From assembly GCF_018918205.1 (NCBI RefSeq), contig NZ_JAHLQB010000014.1, forward strand, positions 1-54,103: a stretch of 54,103 bases of DNA, written 5' to 3'. The notes below the pieces were generated by a model. It was given only the letters and a program-made list of their open reading frames with translations. It had not been told where the DNA came from and ran no database searches. Shown piece by piece: positions 54,099 through 54,103 of the stretch; within the stretch, counting starts at the first letter, position 1, and every line of letters starts with the position of its first letter. A program made the position numbers and the translations under genes. This stretch comes from Lachnoclostridium sp. MSJ-17. Lineage in GTDB: Bacteria > Bacillota > Clostridia > Oscillospirales > Acutalibacteraceae.

Positions 54099-54103
54099 AT
54101 ATT

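Overview
This window looks like chromosomal DNA of a spore-forming clostridial Firmicute, probably of the Oscillospirales/Ruminococcaceae type. The sporulation sigma factor SigK, both dipicolinate synthase subunits and a toprim-domain RNase M5 are present. AGGAGG-type ribosome binding sites, TTGACA/TATAAT promoters with 17-base spacers and U-tract terminators are frequent. The lineage is inferred from gene content, because no 16S gene is present.

Left edge (1-5424): the right part of a mobilizable element that begins outside the window. It carries a RepA-type hexameric-helicase ATPase, a non-coding block with 9-bp iterons and three consecutive perfect inverted repeats (candidate oriV/oriT), a MobC-like accessory protein, and a HxH relaxase whose 3' half hides a second, out-of-frame gene for a coiled-coil membrane protein. 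A conserved-looking small ORF follows. An AT-rich gene for a large P-loop ATPase (Sll1717-like, function unknown, possibly defence) has its own promoter. The element abuts the 3' end of a tRNA-Tyr gene, a classic attachment position. Next come two divergent tRNA operons (Thr-Tyr leftwards; Met-Glu-Leu rightwards), followed by a spacer with repeated fragments of the tRNA-Leu 3' end.

Core region (6400-51640): mostly housekeeping genes, largely on the minus strand. They include a ClpE-like unfoldase, PgsA, CvpA, a DUF5711-like protein, ECF transporter energizing genes ecfA1-ecfA2-ecfT with truA, a methyltransferase and ruvCAB. A LysR regulator is divergent from an unusual four-gene operon (ketoacyl synthase, acyl-CoA ligase, hotdog thioesterase, thioredoxin). 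Further on lie a flippase-like protein with an esterase-like DUF2974 protein, exonuclease III, sigK, rnmV, holA, a phosphoribosyltransferase, a HIT protein, plsY, der, yceD-rpmF, pgi, dacF, ispD-ispF, metY, dpaAB, ridA, ilvA, a DtxR-type repressor, a secreted protein, maf, a GMP synthetase lacking its glutaminase domain, an EAL phosphodiesterase, and glmS with a terminator hairpin in its short leader.

Right edge (51760-54103): an accessory patch with two tiny ORFs, a decayed eight-codon ORF, a HipA-like kinase and a tRNA-Leu(GAG) whose 3' end faces the patch.

The most promising leads are the nested relaxase/membrane-protein gene with its origin region, the AT-rich ATPase, the LysR-linked lipid operon, the glmS leader attenuator, and the small ORFs next to the HipA-like kinase. 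All functional calls are from reading motifs by eye; no database search was run.
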